Origin: Billgrantia tianxiuensis
GTDB taxonomy: Bacteria > Pseudomonadota > Gammaproteobacteria > Pseudomonadales > Halomonadaceae
Length of the DNA stretch: 64,000 bases
Direction of reading: 5' to 3'
NCBI RefSeq assembly: GCF_009834345.1
Contig: NZ_CP035042.1
Location: 3,410,001 to 3,474,000 of the forward strand
Numbering within the stretch: the first letter of the stretch is position 1; each line of letters starts with the position of its first letter. Shown here piece by piece: positions 53,877-63,057 of this stretch. A program made the translations under genes and the position numbers. The notes beneath the pieces were generated by a model that ran no database searches, had not been told where the DNA came from, and saw only the letters and a list, made by a program, of their open reading frames with translations.

Positions 53877-55402
53877 AGACACTCTACACACGGCTGTCCT
53901 TGGGCCTGTTTTTATTGTTGCTGGCTGTCGGCCTGCTGTATACCTTCATCAGCCTCTATTCGTTGCGTGAATATAGCGCCTCGGTCAACCAGGCGCTTTA
54001 CCAGGATCTGGCCAAGAACCTGGTATCAGACAGGAACCTGGTCAGCGAAGGAGAACTTGACCGTAGCGCCCTGGAAGAGCTGTTCGCTCTGTACATGACG
54101 ATTAACCCCAGCATCGAGATCTACCTGCTGGACCTGGATGGCACCATCCTCTCCTATTCCGCAGACCCGACGAAGATCAAACGCAACCAGGTCTCACTGT
54201 CGCCCATACATAGATTGATGGGTGACATGAGCCTGTACCCTCTACTCGGTGACGACCCCCGCAGTCATGACCGGCAGAAAGTCTTTTCCGTCACCCCGGT
54301 GCCAGGGGCGGAGAATCCCGAAGGTTATCTTTATGTGGTATTGCGGGGTGAGGAATACGACGCGGCGGAAACCATGGCCCGCGGCGGCAAAGTGCTGGAG
54401 ATGAGCGCCTGGGCGCTGCTGGTGAGCCTGGTGGTGGCAATGATCGCAGGACTGACGATCTTCCGCCTGCTGACCCGCCGGCTGAGATCGCTGACGCGGC
54501 TAGTGGAGGAATTCGAGAACAGCGACATGAGCCTCAGCCCACCTAGCACTTGCTCTAATAGCACTGGGCACAACAGTAGATGGCACGGCAGGCGGCCCGT
54601 GGTGCGTGATGAGATCGACTATCTGGGCGTTACCTTCGATGAAATGGCCCACCGCATTGCCTGCCAGATCGAACAGCTGACGGAAAAGGATGCCCAGCGC
54701 CGTCGTCTGATCGCCCAGGTATCCCATGATCTACGCACGCCGCTGGCGTCCATGCAGGGCTATATCGAGAGTCTGAAATTGCGACGTGACCGTCTCAGTC
54801 CGCAAGAGCAGGATCGCTTTCTCGACATCGCGCTCAAGGAAGGTCGGCGGTTGAGCCGCTTGGTGGATGAGCTCTTCGAACTTGCCGCCCTCGAGGCGAG
54901 GGAGAAACAGCCCGTGCCGGAGCCCTTCCCGCTGGCAGAACTGGTCCACGACGTGGTGCAGAAACACGATCAGACAGCTCGGGACAATCAGTTGACGCTA
55001 ACCCTGAGCGGAGATCCGGCGTTGCCGACCGCCTACGCCGACCTGGCCATGACCGAGCGCGTACTGGATAACCTGATCAGCAACGCCATCGCCTACAGCC
55101 CTGCTGGCGGTCGCATTGACGTCGTGGTCGGCCAGGCGGGTGGCGAACCGGAGGTCTGCGTGCGGGACAGCGGCACGGGTATTTCAGAACAGGATCTACC
55201 GCATATCTTTGATCCTTTCTATCGCGGCGAAGCCACTGACGGCTCTGGCCATGCCGGGCTAGGGCTGGCGATTGCCCGCAGGATCATGACGCTTCAGGGC
55301 GGTGATATTCGCGTTGAGAACCTTGCCTCCGGGGGAGCCTCTTTCTGCATACGGTTACCGGCGTACACTTCCCCCTCATCTGACGTTATAAACACGTCAT
55401 AA
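53870..55402 (+). CDS. Membrane sensor histidine kinase, HprS-like context
   Basis: A 510-residue kinase with an N-terminal helix (about 8-30), a periplasmic domain of some 140 residues, a second helix (about 178-200), a HAMP region (about 200-265), HisKA with QVSHDLRTPLASMQGY, and HATPase segments LDNLISNAIAYSPAGG, VRDSGTGISEQDL and HAGLGLAIARRI. The periplasmic domain (about 35-175) contains no Cys, so oxidant sensing, if real, would use Met or another signal. The name is by context only; similar kinases respond to hypochlorite or metals. Confidence 0.87.
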   Translation: MLKTLYTRLSLGLFLLLLAVGLLYTFISLYSLREYSASVNQALYQDLAKNLVSDRNLVSEGELDRSALEELFALYMTINPSIEIYLLDLDGTILSYSADPTKIKRNQVSLSPIHRLMGDMSLYPLLGDDPRSHDRQKVFSVTPVPGAENPEGYLYVVLRGEEYDAAETMARGGKVLEMSAWALLVSLVVAMIAGLTIFRLLTRRLRSLTRLVEEFENSDMSLSPPSTCSNSTGHNSRWHGRRPVVRDEIDYLGVTFDEMAHRIACQIEQLTEKDAQRRRLIAQVSHDLRTPLASMQGYIESLKLRRDRLSPQEQDRFLDIALKEGRRLSRLVDELFELAALEAREKQPVPEPFPLAELVHDVVQKHDQTARDNQLTLTLSGDPALPTAYADLAMTERVLDNLISNAIAYSPAGGRIDVVVGQAGGEPEVCVRDSGTGISEQDLPHIFDPFYRGEATDGSGHAGLGLAIARRIMTLQGGDIRVENLASGGASFCIRLPAYTSPSSDVINTS

Positions 55403-55496
55403 CCTGGGGAGCTGGCTGTGATAAATCTCATGCAAACTGATCGAAGTCGCTACCAAGCATGTTATTGACAGGCTTACTCCCGGCGAGAGGTGCCAG

Positions 55497-56513
55497 ATGC
55501 TGATAAAGATTGCCAAGCCAAGTGATCTGCACGAATCCGATGTCACTCCAGAGTCCATCTATCTTTCACGTCGACGCTTCATGGGGGGTATCGCCGGCTT
55601 GGGCGCGGGGCTTGCCCTACCCGGTAACGTAAGTGCCAATGCCGACTACTCGGATGTACCTGAAGGCAACGCGCCTGCGTGGCTTGAGGAAAAGATCAGC
55701 GATACCCAGTGGCGAGCCATCACCCCAAGCGATCCCGAAAAAGATGCGCTGACGCCCTTTGATGACGCCAGTGGCTATAACAACTTTTTCGAGTTTGGCA
55801 CAGACAAGCGCGATCCTGCCCGCCATGCAGGCAGCCTGGAAACCCAGCCTTGGAGCGTGGTGGTGGATGGAGAAGTCAATAACGGCGGGCGTATTGCCCT
55901 GGAGGACTTCGCCAAGCCCTCACAGTTTGAAGAGCGTATCTACCGCCTGCGCTGCGTAGAGGCGTGGTCCATGGTGATCCCCTGGCTGGGCATCCCCCTT
56001 GCTGAGGTGATCAAGCGCGCCGACCCCACCAGCAAAGCCAACTACGTGCGCTTTGAAACCCTGGTAGATCCCGATCAGATGCGCGGCCAGCGCTCATCGT
56101 TCTCGATCATCGACTGGCCTTACGTGGAAGGCCTGCGCCTGGATGAGGCCATGCACCCACTGACACTGCTCGCCATGGGCATGTATGGCCGCGAACTGCC
56201 CAACCAGAACGGCGCCCCCTTGCGGCTAGTGGTGCCTTGGAAGTACGGTTTCAAGAGCATCAAGTCGATTGTTCGTATCTCGCTGGTGGAAGAGCAGCCG
56301 GTCAACTCCTGGCAGCAAATCGCCCCCAATGAGTACGGTTTCTACGCCAACGTTAATCCGCAGGTCGACCATCCCCGTTGGAGTCAGGCCACCGAACGCC
56401 GATTACCCAATAGCCTGTTCAACACCAATACCATCGATACTCTGATGTTTAACGGCTACGCCGAGGATGTCGCCGAGCTGTATGCAGGCATGGATTTAAG
56501 GAAGCATTACTGA
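55497..56513 (+). CDS. msrP: Periplasmic methionine sulfoxide reductase catalytic subunit MsrP
   Basis: MsrP is a molybdopterin enzyme that repairs oxidised methionine in envelope proteins. The product of 338 residues has a Tat signal with SRRRFMGG (Arg25-27), the molybdopterin ligand region YRLRCVEAWSMVIPW, the substrate-binding FIDWPYVEG-like SIIDWPYVEGLR and KYGFKSIKSIVRI. Length and motifs match E. coli YedY/MsrP. Its stop overlaps the msrQ start by one base. Confidence 0.95.
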   Translation: MLIKIAKPSDLHESDVTPESIYLSRRRFMGGIAGLGAGLALPGNVSANADYSDVPEGNAPAWLEEKISDTQWRAITPSDPEKDALTPFDDASGYNNFFEFGTDKRDPARHAGSLETQPWSVVVDGEVNNGGRIALEDFAKPSQFEERIYRLRCVEAWSMVIPWLGIPLAEVIKRADPTSKANYVRFETLVDPDQMRGQRSSFSIIDWPYVEGLRLDEAMHPLTLLAMGMYGRELPNQNGAPLRLVVPWKYGFKSIKSIVRISLVEEQPVNSWQQIAPNEYGFYANVNPQVDHPRWSQATERRLPNSLFNTNTIDTLMFNGYAEDVAELYAGMDLRKHY

Positions 56514-57163
56514 TGGCAGCGCCGAAAGTCTGGCTAATATGGCGCCTGGGGGTGTTCCTGGCTGCGCTAGCGCCGCTGGTATTCTGGGGCTGGCAGGTAG
56601 CCATTAATGCCGCAGGCCCCGAGCCGGGGAAATATCTGCTGCTGAATATTGGCATTGGCGGACTATGGATGTTACTGCTCACCCTGAGCCTTACGCCCTT
56701 GACCAAGCTTTCCCACTGGAAAGGCTTTGCGCTTATCCGGCGCCAGCTGGGTCTGTGGACACTCGCCTACGCTACCCTGCATATGCTCTGCTACGCGCTG
56801 TTTATCCTGGGGCTTGACTGGGCACTGCTGGGTAGCGAGCTGGTCAAACGGCCCTACATCATCGTCGGCATGATTGCGCTGATCGGCCTCGCTGTGCTGG
56901 GCGCCACCTCCAACCGCTGGGCGATGCGTCGTCTAGGAAAACGCTGGAAGCCGCTACACAAATTTTCCTACGTCATTTTAGGCTTGGTACTGCTTCACTT
57001 CTTCTGGGTAGTCCGCGCCGACATGCAAGAATGGGTGACTTATGCCGCCTTAGCCGGGTTGGTAATGGCGACCCGCCTGCCACCGGTGGCCCGCACTCTA
57101 CCAAAACTACGCTATCGGTTGAGTCGTGCCCCGGCTGGCCACGATACACCACGCTGGCTATGA
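56513..57163 (+). CDS. msrQ: Haem-containing membrane subunit MsrQ
   Basis: MsrQ passes electrons from the quinone pool, or from a flavin reductase, to MsrP. The 216-residue protein has about six membrane helices of the ferric-reductase-like family. Haem ligands would be in LWTLAYATLHMLCYALF (His near residue 87) and LHKFSYVILGLVLLHFFWVV. Length and adjacency to msrP are standard. The initiation codon overlaps the msrP stop (TGATGG), giving coupled translation. Confidence 0.95.
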   Translation: MAAPKVWLIWRLGVFLAALAPLVFWGWQVAINAAGPEPGKYLLLNIGIGGLWMLLLTLSLTPLTKLSHWKGFALIRRQLGLWTLAYATLHMLCYALFILGLDWALLGSELVKRPYIIVGMIALIGLAVLGATSNRWAMRRLGKRWKPLHKFSYVILGLVLLHFFWVVRADMQEWVTYAALAGLVMATRLPPVARTLPKLRYRLSRAPAGHDTPRWL

Positions 57164-57184
57164 GCAGCTCGACCTGGGACCCGC

Positions 57185-57610
57185 TCAGCGCGCCCAGGCC
57201 ATCAGCGTCTCGTCTTCTCCGCTGAGCGGCTCAGGGCGCTCCTCGACGACCCGAAAACCCAGCCGACGGTAGAAGGAGACGGCACGCACGTTGCGCGAGT
57301 AGACACACAGAGTGATTCGCTCCCGCTGGCCCATGGCATACGCCATCAGGTGGGTGCCATGACCGAAGCTCTGCAGCTCGGGGTCGATGAACAGCGCTTC
57401 CAGATGATCGCCGTTGAGTGCAGCGAAGCCCACGGCGCGACCGGCCGCCTCCAGCACATAGGTTTCCGCCCCAGGCAGGTAGATCCGCGCCATATCGTCG
57501 GCGCGCTCATGCCAGAACGCCGCGGGAATGAAGTCGTGGGCCAGCAGCGAAGCACGCAGCCAGATGTCGACGAGCTGCGGTATGTCCTCGGGAACGGCAG
57601 GACGAATCAT
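57185..57610 (-). CDS. GNAT-family N-acetyltransferase
   Basis: The 141-residue protein starts MIRPAVPEDIPQLVDIWLRAS and contains the GNAT acetyl-CoA pattern: the QSFGHGTHLMAYAM loop (about residues 80-93) and the NVRAVSFYRRLGFRVVEE strand-helix. Resemblance is to YjaB-type proteins. The substrate is unknown. It faces msrQ with 21 bases between stops and lies opposite a lipoprotein gene, so it is a single-gene unit. Confidence 0.83.
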   Translation of the reverse strand: MIRPAVPEDIPQLVDIWLRASLLAHDFIPAAFWHERADDMARIYLPGAETYVLEAAGRAVGFAALNGDHLEALFIDPELQSFGHGTHLMAYAMGQRERITLCVYSRNVRAVSFYRRLGFRVVEERPEPLSGEDETLMAWAR

Positions 57611-57803
57611 GAAGCATCTCCCTCACTTGAGAGAGCTAGTGTAACCGCTTCGATTGCCAAGAGTGTAACGCTGTTGTCATTCCGCGCACGGCGATATACT
57701 GCGCAAGTGCCTGAAACTAGTGAACGGAGGTACCCGACGAGGCTTCGGGCACCACGCGTTCCGGGCCATGGCCTACCCCGTACGACGACTTCCGGGAGGG
57801 AGA

Positions 57804-58394
57804 ATGAACCGACGTCATGCCCTGCGTGCCGCAGCCGTGCTGCTCGCGACCGCCCTGCTGGCCGGCTGCGCCAGCCCCCATTATCTGCAGCTGAATCCGC
57901 AACGCAGCGTTTCGGTTCCACAGGTCGGTAGCGGCCAGGCCGTAACGGTGGCGGCCATGGACGAGCGCGACGATGACGTGATCGGCACACGTACCGGCAG
58001 CGCCATGTCCACTGCGGTCATCACGGTCAGCGCCCATGAACTGGTCCCGCACCTGCAGCGCGAAGCCGAGCGCGCCGTGCGCGACATGGGCTTTGCACCG
58101 ACCACTCAACCCGGCAACGGGCGCCCCGGCCTGACGGTGTCCCTGCTCCACCTCGGCTACGAGCGCGGCGACAGCCGGCCGGTGATCGACGAAGCCCGCC
58201 TGGAGGCCGTGCTAGAGGTCAAGGTGACCAATCAGGGCACGACCTACACTGGCACCTACACCTCGCGTCGCTCGCAGAGCTACGCCTTGCGCCCCGGCCG
58301 TGATGCCAACCGGCGCATGCTCAACGACCTGATCGCCGACGCCCTGGACCGCGCCTTCAGCGACCCGGAACTGGCCCAGCTGCTGGCCCGCTGA
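57804..58394 (+). CDS. YajG-family lipoprotein
   Basis: The 196-residue product begins MNRRHALRAAAVLLATALLAGC, with the lipobox LAGC placing the lipidated Cys at residue 22. The remaining sequence (TRTGSAMSTAVITV, LTVSLLHLGYERGDSR) is like YajG lipoproteins, outer-membrane proteins with no known function. GGGAGGGAG precedes the ATG at 57804, which I prefer to earlier in-frame starts. A palindromic terminator follows. Confidence 0.78.
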   Translation: MNRRHALRAAAVLLATALLAGCASPHYLQLNPQRSVSVPQVGSGQAVTVAAMDERDDDVIGTRTGSAMSTAVITVSAHELVPHLQREAERAVRDMGFAPTTQPGNGRPGLTVSLLHLGYERGDSRPVIDEARLEAVLEVKVTNQGTTYTGTYTSRRSQSYALRPGRDANRRMLNDLIADALDRAFSDPELAQLLAR

Positions 58395-58416
58395 GGCTAG
58401 CAGATATCGGTACACC

Positions 58417-58440
58417 AAGGGCCGCCCATGGGCGGCCCTT
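58417..58440. terminator. Palindromic terminator between the lipoprotein gene and tpm
   Basis: A perfect 24-bp palindrome, AAGGGCCGCCCA and complement, followed by TTGCCG. It serves two convergent genes. Confidence 0.75.
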
Positions 58441-58460
58441 TGCCGTTTCGCCGATATCGC

Positions 58461-59102
58461 TCAAGTTAGCGGGCCACGCCGGGTCAGTGCCCAAACGCTC
58501 TCGCGAAAGCCGCTCTCCGCTTCCGGCTCCCCGTCCTCAAGGTGAGTGACCAGGAAGTTGGGCTCGAACAGCTCACGGACCTCCTCCGCCGAGACGTGGT
58601 AGGGAGGCCCGGCCGCTTCGTCCCCCGTTGCCCGCGTCAGCGCAATCAATAGCCCGCGGGAGCCCGGCGGAATGAGCTGGGCGAGATGGAAGGCGTAACG
58701 CTGGCGAGTGGCCGGCGGCAGAGCGATCAGGGCGGCGCGATCATAGAAGGCACCGATCTCCGCGGCCTGGGCGATGTGAAAATGAAAGAAATCGCCACAC
58801 CATAGCTCCACGCTGCCTTGGCGACAGATCGAGAATGGCTCCTGGCGGTAGCGGGAGACATCCCCCACCCCTTCGGCCATGAATTGCTCGATCGCCTCCT
58901 CGGCAAGCTCGATACCGAGCACCGGGTGGTCATGGCTCGCCAACCAGCGCATATCGAGACTCTTGCCACACAGTGGTACCAGTACCTTGGTACCCGTCCG
59001 CACGCCGAGCCGCGGCCAATGGCGCACCAGCGCCGGATGCGTCGCATGGCGATGGAAGCCGATGCGCCCCTCGCGCCAGCGCTCGAGCCATTCACGCGTC
59101 AT
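58461..59102 (-). CDS. tpm: Thiopurine S-methyltransferase
   Basis: A 213-residue SAM-dependent enzyme starting MTREWLERWREGRIGFHR, the usual bacterial TPMT opening, with VLVPLCGKSLDMRWLA (SAM site), HPVLGIELAEEAI and FDRAALIALP-like YDRAALIALPPATR. In bacteria such enzymes methylate selenite or tellurite derivatives; the natural substrate here is unknown. It is 20 bases from the SH3-domain gene on the same strand and may share its transcript. Confidence 0.92.
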   Translation of the reverse strand: MTREWLERWREGRIGFHRHATHPALVRHWPRLGVRTGTKVLVPLCGKSLDMRWLASHDHPVLGIELAEEAIEQFMAEGVGDVSRYRQEPFSICRQGSVELWCGDFFHFHIAQAAEIGAFYDRAALIALPPATRQRYAFHLAQLIPPGSRGLLIALTRATGDEAAGPPYHVSAEEVRELFEPNFLVTHLEDGEPEAESGFRESVWALTRRGPLT

Positions 59103-59122
59103 GGTTGCCCCACCTCATCCGC

Positions 59123-59749
59123 TCAGAACCAGCGATCGCGCTTGCGCCGCTTGCGCGGCAGGTGCGGAACGATCAGACCCACCAGCAGACCGGCGCCGGC
59201 CACACCACCTCCGTACATGAAGTAGCGCATCAGCAGATCCTCCTCCTGGGTATCCAGGCGGGCCTGCAACTGCCGAATGGTCTGACGTGAGCGGTCGGCC
59301 TCGCTGTCGAGCTGACGATTGCGCTCTTCCAGTTCGGCAATGCGCCGTTCACGGGCCTCGAGTGTCTCGGTCATGGCCGCGACGCGCCCTTCCCAGGTCT
59401 CGTTGATACCACCAAGCTCCGTTTCGAGCTGCTCGACCTGCTGCTCCAGCTGCGGCAACCGATCCCGTGCGCTCGGCGACTCCTGCAGTTCGTCGCTCAG
59501 TATCCAGACCCGTTCGCCGTCGCCGTTCTCCACCCGGCTGTAATCGCCGCTGGTCTCGAGCACGGTGACCGGTTCGCCCGCCGTCAGCGTGCCGACGATG
59601 CGGTAGCCGTCGGTCGGCCCGCTGCGCACGTAGGTCGTCAACTCGTCGGAAACCCAATGGGTGGCGTCATCCGCCTGCTGCGCATGCAGCGGCGAGACCA
59701 TCATGCCCAGCGTGACGCCTGCAAGGAGAAACTTGGATCGATGCTTCAT
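59123..59749 (-). CDS. TIGR04211-type SH3 domain, coiled-coil membrane protein
   Basis: About 208 residues: a signal peptide (FLLAGVTLGMMVSPLHAQ), an SH3b domain with WVSDELTTYVRSGPTDGYRI and GEPVTVLETSGDYSRVE (about residues 30-95), a coiled coil rich in Glu, Leu and Arg (about 105-180), and one C-terminal membrane helix ending in a basic tail (PRKRRKRDR). The layout fits periplasmic envelope proteins anchored at the C-terminus. The function is not known. Start 59749 is chosen; a longer frame to 59803 is not family-like. Confidence 0.82.
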   Translation of the reverse strand: MKHRSKFLLAGVTLGMMVSPLHAQQADDATHWVSDELTTYVRSGPTDGYRIVGTLTAGEPVTVLETSGDYSRVENGDGERVWILSDELQESPSARDRLPQLEQQVEQLETELGGINETWEGRVAAMTETLEARERRIAELEERNRQLDSEADRSRQTIRQLQARLDTQEEDLLMRYFMYGGGVAGAGLLVGLIVPHLPRKRRKRDRWF

Positions 59750-59820
59750 GCCGATGTCCTGGCTATCAAAGCCGAGGGCTTGCCATCGACAAGCCCTTGG
59801 CAAATCTCTCTTTCACTGGC

Positions 59821-59843
59821 CTATCCACAGTATCTGTGGATAA
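59821..59843. promoter_or_regulatory. Inverted pair of DnaA-box-like sequences
   Basis: TATCCACAG and CTGTGGATA are exact inverted copies around the centre TAT. The right arm extends to CTGTGGATAA, whose complement is the R1 DnaA-box form TTATCCACA. The left arm differs by one base. The dyad could bind DnaA or simply fold as a hairpin upstream of the SH3-domain gene. Confidence 0.45.
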
Positions 59844-59956
59844 ACCCCGGGAAAACCGCTGGAAAGGCGGCTATCTGGCACCCCGGCACTGGCCTACGAC
59901 AGGATGGTCATTTCCTGAGCAGACCGCAGGCATGCCGTTCCCTGCGTTCATTGTTG

Positions 59957-60286
59957 TCAGCGCTCGCTCTTCGGCGGCAGCATCGGACCACGCGGAAACT
60001 CCGCAATGCGCCCCTCACTCTTGATGGCCCTGGCCGGCCCTTCACGCTCCACCTCGTCGATACGCACGATGGCGTTGAGCGGCAGATAGCTGCGCTTGAC
60101 GCCATCGAAAGTGTGACGCAGGCGATCGGCAGAGGGGTCGACGACCAGCTTCGAGCCGTCCTCGAAGACGAATTCCTCGACCTCGATGAACCCCCAGAGT
60201 TCGCTCTGGTAGATCTCCCTGGCATAGAGCTCCCAGACTTCACCCTGCTGGTGGAAAACCACCCGATAGATCGGCTTGGCCGCCAT
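59957..60286 (-). CDS. DUF1820 protein
   Basis: About 109 residues from MAAKPIYRVVFHQQGEVWEL. The sequence shows the family pattern LYAREIYQSELWGFIEVEEFVF and YLPLNAIVRIDEVE, a compact mixed fold of unknown role, common in gammaproteobacteria next to RNA-modification genes. A longer start at 60304 is possible. It is divergent from miaB, whose start is 224 bases away. Confidence 0.8.
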   Translation of the reverse strand: MAAKPIYRVVFHQQGEVWELYAREIYQSELWGFIEVEEFVFEDGSKLVVDPSADRLRHTFDGVKRSYLPLNAIVRIDEVEREGPARAIKSEGRIAEFPRGPMLPPKSER

Positions 60287-60509
60287 AAGGCCGTCTGTCC
60301 TCAACGTTCGGTTGCGCTAATTAGATGTCCCGCTACGGGACCGCCAAGGGGTTAGCGTACCACAGGCATCCCTGGCCGCGGTGCCCCTACTGGTCCCATC
60401 AGGCTGCCTTCCGTATAATACGGCCACCTTCGAGGACGGCCACAAGGCCTATTCCCGCGACACTCCACTCACCGGTGACGCACGCGTCGGACGACCGACC
60501 CTCAATCCT

Positions 60510-61853
60510 ATGGCGAAGAAACTCTTCATCAAGACCCACGGCTGCCAGATGAACGAGTACGACTCCGCACGCATGGCGGATCTGCTCGGCGAATCGCACC
60601 AGCTCGAATTGACCGACGACGAAGGCGAGGCCGACGTCATCCTGCTCAATACCTGCTCGATTCGCGAGAAGGCCCAGGAGAAGGTCTTCCACCAGCTCGG
60701 CCGCTGGAAGAAACTCAAGGAGGCCAACCCCGATCTGGTGATCGGCGTCGGCGGCTGCGTGGCCAGTCAGGAAGGCGAGGCGCTACGCAAGCGAGCACCT
60801 TACGTGGACATGGTATTCGGCCCACAGACCCTGCATCGCGTGCCGTCTATGCTCGATGCCAGGCGCAACGACCAGATCTCCGTCGTCGACGTGACGTTCC
60901 CCGAGATCGAGAAATTCGACCACCTGCCCAAACCGAGTTCCGATGGGGCGACCGCCTTCGTCTCGGTCATGGAGGGTTGCTCCAAGTACTGCACCTTCTG
61001 CGTGGTGCCCTATACCCGCGGCGAAGAGGTGTCGCGCCCCTTCGAGGCGGTGATGGACGAGGTGATCCACCTGGCCGACCAGGGCGTTCGCGAGATCAAC
61101 CTGCTGGGTCAGAACGTCAACGCCTATCGCGGCGAGAACCAGCTCGGCGACGAAATCGACCTGGCCGAACTGATCGCCTGCGTGGCGGCGGTGGAGGGCA
61201 TCGATCGCATTCGCTTCACCACCTCTCACCCGGTGGAGTTCAGCGACAGCCTGATCGAAGCCTATGGCGAGATTCCCGAACTCGTCAGCCACCTGCACCT
61301 ACCGGTGCAGGCCGGCTCCGACCGGATACTCGCGGCCATGAAGCGCGGCCATATGGTCGAGGAGTACGTGGCCAAGATGGAGCGCATTCGCACGCTGCGC
61401 CCCGACATCAGCTTCTCGTCCGACTTCATCGTCGGCTTCCCCGGCGAAACCGCGGAGGACTTCGAGGCGACCATGGACCTGATTCATCGCATCGGCTTCG
61501 ACCACTCCTTCAGCTTCGTCTACTCGGCTCGTCCCGGCACGCCGGCAGCCGCACTACCCGACGACACCCCCGAGAGCGTCAAGAAGCAGCGCCTGGCTAT
61601 CCTGCAGGAGCGCATCAATCAGCAGGCGATGCAGATATCGCGGCGCATGGTGGGCACTACCCAGCGCATCCTGGTCAGCGGCTTCTCGCCCAAGGATCCG
61701 GGACAGCTGTCGGGCCGCACCGAGAACAACCGTGTGGTCAACTTTCGCGCCGCCAACCCCACCGAGCTGATCGGTTACTTCGTCGACGTGACGATCACCG
61801 AGGCTTTACCCAATTCTCTACGCGGCGAGCTGGCTTCCCCGGCGCTACACTGA
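60510..61853 (+). CDS. miaB: tRNA-2-methylthio-N6-dimethylallyladenosine synthase MiaB
   Basis: MiaB adds a methylthio group to i6A37 in tRNAs that read UNN codons. The 447-residue protein has the N-terminal cluster domain ([15 protein letters not shown], Cys at residue 11), [19 protein letters not shown], the radical-SAM motif [15 protein letters not shown], and a C-terminal TRAM domain (about 380-440). Start ATG 60510 is chosen over 60381, which adds an unrelated segment. Confidence 0.95.
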   Translation: MAKKLFIKTHGCQMNEYDSARMADLLGESHQLELTDDEGEADVILLNTCSIREKAQEKVFHQLGRWKKLKEANPDLVIGVGGCVASQEGEALRKRAPYVDMVFGPQTLHRVPSMLDARRNDQISVVDVTFPEIEKFDHLPKPSSDGATAFVSVMEGCSKYCTFCVVPYTRGEEVSRPFEAVMDEVIHLADQGVREINLLGQNVNAYRGENQLGDEIDLAELIACVAAVEGIDRIRFTTSHPVEFSDSLIEAYGEIPELVSHLHLPVQAGSDRILAAMKRGHMVEEYVAKMERIRTLRPDISFSSDFIVGFPGETAEDFEATMDLIHRIGFDHSFSFVYSARPGTPAAALPDDTPESVKKQRLAILQERINQQAMQISRRMVGTTQRILVSGFSPKDPGQLSGRTENNRVVNFRAANPTELIGYFVDVTITEALPNSLRGELASPALH

Positions 61854-61915
61854 CGACAGGAAAGCATCGTGGCCTCCTATGCGCCGCGTTGGAGGGATGA
61901 TGTTTCCGCAAGGAT

Positions 61916-61937
61916 TGCCCTGCCGAGAGGCAGGGCA
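61916..61937 (+). other. Hairpin between miaB and ybeZ
   Basis: TGCCCTGCC and GGCAGGGCA form a 9-bp stem with loop GAGA in the 127-base gap. No U-run follows, so it may tune transcription into ybeZ rather than stop it. Confidence 0.5.
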
Positions 61938-61980
61938 GTAAGCTGAGTGCCAAACCACGCAACGCAGGAACTTCGCCACC

Positions 61981-63057
61981 TTGAGTCAACACGCCGCACA
62001 GGCCAACCGCATCATCACACTGAGCCTCGAGCCCAATGACCCACAGCGTCTCGCCAACCTCTGCGGTCAGCGGGACGAGCATTTGAAACTGGTCGAGTCG
62101 CGCCTCGGCGTCACCCTGCGAAATCGCGGCAACGTCTTTCAACTGGCAGGCCCCGGTCATCGGGTCAAGGCTGCCGCCAACGTGCTGGAGCATCTCTATC
62201 GCGAAGCCGAGGCTAGCGAACTATCGCCGGATACCGTCCACCTGTTCCTGCAGGAGTCGGGACGCGAGGCTCTCGATGAAGAAGAGGGCCCCGCCGAGGA
62301 CGAGGTACTGCTACGTACACCCAAGGTGTTGATCAAGCCACGCGGCCAGAACCAACAGAGCTACGTCACCAGCATCCGTCAGCACGACATCAACTTCGGT
62401 ATTGGCCCGGCCGGTACCGGCAAGACCTACCTGGCCGTCGCCGCGGCGGTGGAAGCGCTCAACCAGCAGGAAGTGCGCCGCATCCTGCTGGTACGCCCGG
62501 CCGTGGAGGCCGGCGAGAAACTCGGCTTCCTGCCTGGCGATTTGGCGCAGAAAATCGACCCCTACCTGCGCCCGCTCTACGATGCGCTCTACGAGATGCT
62601 CGGCTTCGAGCAGGTCGGTAAGCTAATCGAGCGACAGGTCATCGAGATCGCTCCGCTGGCCTACATGCGTGGGCGCACCCTGAACAATGCCTTCATCATT
62701 CTCGACGAGAGCCAGAACACCACCCGCGAACAGATGAAGATGTTCCTGACTCGCATCGGCTTCGGCTCCACCGCGGTGATCACCGGCGACGTCACCCAGG
62801 TCGACCTGCCACGTGGGCAGAGCTCCGGGCTGATCCAGGTTCTCGAGGTTCTCAAGGATACCGCCGGCATCGGCGTGACCCACTTCGCCGCCAAGGACGT
62901 GGTGCGCCACCCGCTGGTGCAACGCATCATCGAAGCCTACGACAGCTTCGAGGCCGCCGAGGAGGCCCAGGAGCGGGCCCGCCGCGAAGCGCGTGAGCGC
63001 GAACGCGAGGCGCTGCGTCTGGAGCGCGAGCGTAACAGGGAAGACGACGGAAAATGA
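61981..63057 (+). CDS. ybeZ: PhoH-family ATPase YbeZ
   Basis: A 358-residue PhoH-like protein. It begins with an acidic N-terminal KH-like region (about 1-100), then the Walker A GIGPAGTGKTYLAVAAA (about 140-156), Walker B FIILDESQNTT, and ends with a charged tail of Arg and Glu. YbeZ acts with YbeY in ribosome quality control. I keep the TTG at 61981 because no ATG fits; it follows TTCGCCACC, a weak ribosome site. Its end overlaps the ybeY start by four bases (ATGA). Confidence 0.93.
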   Translation: MSQHAAQANRIITLSLEPNDPQRLANLCGQRDEHLKLVESRLGVTLRNRGNVFQLAGPGHRVKAAANVLEHLYREAEASELSPDTVHLFLQESGREALDEEEGPAEDEVLLRTPKVLIKPRGQNQQSYVTSIRQHDINFGIGPAGTGKTYLAVAAAVEALNQQEVRRILLVRPAVEAGEKLGFLPGDLAQKIDPYLRPLYDALYEMLGFEQVGKLIERQVIEIAPLAYMRGRTLNNAFIILDESQNTTREQMKMFLTRIGFGSTAVITGDVTQVDLPRGQSSGLIQVLEVLKDTAGIGVTHFAAKDVVRHPLVQRIIEAYDSFEAAEEAQERARREAREREREALRLERERNREDDGK

